This document shows, in pieces, positions 12,548-14,285 of a DNA stretch of 14,285 bases. Made by a program: the position numbers and the translations under genes. How positions within the stretch are numbered: the first letter of the stretch is position 1; every line of letters begins with the position of its first letter. The stretch comes from Solirubrobacteraceae bacterium. Lineage in GTDB: Bacteria; Actinomycetota; Thermoleophilia; Solirubrobacterales; Solirubrobacteraceae. The stretch is from the NCBI GenBank assembly GCA_030151725.1, contig JASLDD010000031.1:1-14285 (forward strand). The letters are read 5' to 3'. Below the pieces are notes generated by a model that was given only the letters and a program-made list of their open reading frames with translations, did not search any database and had not been told where the DNA came from.

Positions 12548-14285
12548 TCACCCGTCGTTTTCGTCGAGTTCCCGGTCGCGCGCCAGCGATTGGCTGATAG
12601 CGGTTTCGGCCGCCTTGACCATGGACTCCCAGAAGGTCTGGGCTCGGCCCCCTGGGCGTGCGGAGGTGGCAAAGCTGCGGGCTAGGTTCAAGAGTTCCGC
12701 GTCCTCCCGGAACGGCTCGCCGGGGGTACCGTGCCTAGAGCCCGACAGCAGTGCAGTGTGAAGCGACGCGACGAACGGATGGACCGCCTCGGGAGCGAGA
12801 GCGTCGAGCGTACTGCTGACCCAGTCCGGGCACCCCAACAGATGCTCGCCGGGCGCATCGGAGAGCATCTGCAACGCGACGTGTGAGAGTGCGGTGCTCT
12901 CGCCCGTGAGGGCGGTGGCAATGACCCCGAGCGATTCCGCGTCGGCGGCGGCGTAGGACCAAAATAGGGTGGCTGCGTCAAAGGTGTGTTCGTCATGCTC
13001 GGCTGTAAACCGCAGGATCCGCTCCAAGCACTCGATGCGCAGGTGCGGACTTTGAGCGAGTGGGTCTCCGCTCAGCCCGTCGTACGGAATGGGGTTATAG
13101 GTGTAGTCGTCCTTGCGCTCACGGAACCTTGTGAGCAGGTAGTCGAGGATCTGCCTTGGCCGACCCGCCGAGTCCATAATCAGCAATTGGTCGTGCCAAT
13201 ACTCGACGGTCGGGCAGGCCAGGAGTCGTTGCAACAGCAGTGCGTGCTGCTCGTCGTCCGGCTTCACCTCGTTGTGGAGGACCATGCATACGGCCTCTGC
13301 GAGCCCCGGATCTCGGAGGCTGGGGACGTTGAGGATGATCGCAAGCGCCAGGTCAGGATCGCTCATCGCCGCCCGGTGTGCAGCACTGACGGCAAGCCCG
13401 ACGATCTGCGGGTCTTCGTCGGCTGCGAACGCGACGGCCAGTTGCCGCTCTGGCGCGGCGGGGTCCGCGAGCCACGCCATCCGATTTACGTAGTCGGCAG
13501 CGAGCCGCCGCAGGGCCAGCTCCGGGGAGGCTGCGATGTCGTCCAGCAGGTTCCGTGTGCGGTCGGGCTCGCCCGCCAGGCTCGCGGTCAATAGAACTCC
13601 GAGCGCCGAGGCGCTAGGGCGACTTCTTTCGCCGATCAGTATCCGTCCGGCTTTGAGCGCCCACTCGATGTCCCGCTCGGCGAGGAATCCCATGAAAGAT
13701 CCTGGGGCCGCAGCGCCCCCCGAGGAGACGAGGAACTCCAGTGCGCCGTCGATTCGACCAAGCAGCGAGTCGACATCCTGTGCCTCCTTGACGAGCACCC
13801 TTGCCAAATGGCCCCATGCGCGACAACGGCCCTCCTCGGTCTGAAACCGGTCGAAGCCCCCGCCGAGTGCCCTGAGAAGAGACTCCTCGGTGCTCATCGG
13901 GTTGGCGGCGAGTATCCGCCTGACGGCGGTGCGCACTCCACGGATGTGGCTGTATCGGCTATGCCATGCCAGCGAGTCGCGTAGTCGGAGGGTCACCATA
14001 GGGTCCTCGCTCGTGCCGGTTACCTCGCCGATAACCTCAAGCAGGCTGAGCTGCTCCGCACGCCACTGAGCTACGGCGGCCCCGGGGACGGCGTGTCCGA
14101 AGTACCCGTGAGGCTCACGCAGCATGTCCCCGAGAAGGGTCGCCGCCGCCGAGCGGGTCCTAGCGGGAGCAGACATACAGCAGCGATGCAGAAACTGGAG
14201 GACACGCGCCCGGAACCCGTCCTCGACTTGGGGGTCCACGAAGTAGGAGGACCAGGAGACTCGACGGGAGTCAGAGAAGGTCGTC
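12548..14285 (-). CDS. Large alpha-helical (HEAT-like) protein, C-terminal part, open at right edge
   Basis: At least 578 residues are read from the window edge to TGA at 12548-12550. A GTG at 14239 could start a 563-residue form, but the 15 codons upstream (SRRVSWSSYF...) have no stop and look coding, so the gene probably extends beyond the window. The sequence is a run of amphipathic helices with repeats of the kind ALRRLAADYVNRMAWL, DEDPQIVGLAVSAAHRAAMSDPDLAL and LAEAVCMVLHNE, suggesting an alpha solenoid. Notable conserved-looking stretches are RLRDSLAWHSRYSHIRGVRTAVRRIL and EYWHDQLLIMDSAGRPRQILDYLL. No catalytic, membrane or signal motif is visible. Such C-terminal solenoids occur in STAND-type NTPases and other bacterial conflict proteins, but nothing here proves that. 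Confidence 0.65.
   Translation of the reverse strand, partial: TTFSDSRRVSWSSYFVDPQVEDGFRARVLQFLHRCCMSAPARTRSAAATLLGDMLREPHGYFGHAVPGAAVAQWRAEQLSLLEVIGEVTGTSEDPMVTLRLRDSLAWHSRYSHIRGVRTAVRRILAANPMSTEESLLRALGGGFDRFQTEEGRCRAWGHLARVLVKEAQDVDSLLGRIDGALEFLVSSGGAAAPGSFMGFLAERDIEWALKAGRILIGERSRPSASALGVLLTASLAGEPDRTRNLLDDIAASPELALRRLAADYVNRMAWLADPAAPERQLAVAFAADEDPQIVGLAVSAAHRAAMSDPDLALAIILNVPSLRDPGLAEAVCMVLHNEVKPDDEQHALLLQRLLACPTVEYWHDQLLIMDSAGRPRQILDYLLTRFRERKDDYTYNPIPYDGLSGDPLAQSPHLRIECLERILRFTAEHDEHTFDAATLFWSYAAADAESLGVIATALTGESTALSHVALQMLSDAPGEHLLGCPDWVSSTLDALAPEAVHPFVASLHTALLSGSRHGTPGEPFREDAELLNLARSFATSARPGGRAQTFWESMVKAAETAISQSLARDRELDENDG

Noticed and set aside
12551..14285. Defence system made of the solenoid protein, membrane protein and peroxiredoxins
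   Set aside because: No nuclease, NTPase, cyclase, toxin or reverse-transcriptase motif was visible and the genes do not share an operon, so only the separate observations are reported.
1..14285. tRNA, rRNA, CRISPR array, insertion sequence or riboswitch
   Set aside because: No spaced identical repeats, transposase-like proteins, terminal inverted repeats or cloverleaf patterns were seen by eye; a dedicated covariance-model search was not possible.

Overview
The window is high-GC DNA with dense genes and very short gaps. Some leading genes lack a Shine-Dalgarno site and instead carry a TANNNT -10 hexamer 6-8 nt before the start codon. This, with the protein flavour, points to an actinobacterium, perhaps near the Solirubrobacter/Thermoleophilia group; that placement is inference. 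Most of the window (about 1-10340) is a phosphate-acquisition and polyphosphate locus. The last 4 kb is a loosely organised accessory stretch.

Region by region. 1-427 (minus): N-terminal receiver part of a response regulator cut by the left edge. 645-1280 (minus): a DUF47/PhoU-like protein. 1393-1767 (plus): a PhoB-type DNA-binding domain with no receiver, transcribed divergently from DUF47. Then on the plus strand come pstS, pstC, pstA, pstB and phoU (1851-6604), with ATGA overlaps at C/A and A/B and a 23-nt overlap at B/phoU. A full-length PhoB-type regulator follows (6719-7621). A SixA-type phosphohistidine phosphatase (7514-8035, minus) overlaps its 3' end tail to tail, and ppk1 polyphosphate kinase (8132-10339) diverges from sixA.

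How they fit together: PstS captures phosphate outside the membrane, PstCAB imports it, PhoU and the PhoB-like proteins sense and regulate, and Ppk stores phosphate as polyphosphate. Candidate PHO boxes built of 11-nt GTTCACC-like direct repeats lie in the DUF47/regulator intergenic region and just upstream of pstS. No PhoR kinase and no Pit permease lie in the window.

The right part holds a two-helix membrane protein with a zinc ribbon (10473-10775, minus), a three-helix membrane protein of unknown function (11341-11811, plus) with a possible 38-residue Pro-rich companion, and two paralogous peroxiredoxin-like genes (10839-11243 and about 11991-12461, both minus). Both paralogs lack the first part of the thioredoxin fold, yet differ mainly at synonymous sites in the segments compared. 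At the right edge is a long all-helical, HEAT-like protein (12548-14285, minus) whose frame is still open at the edge. No rRNA, tRNA, CRISPR array or insertion sequence was recognised.
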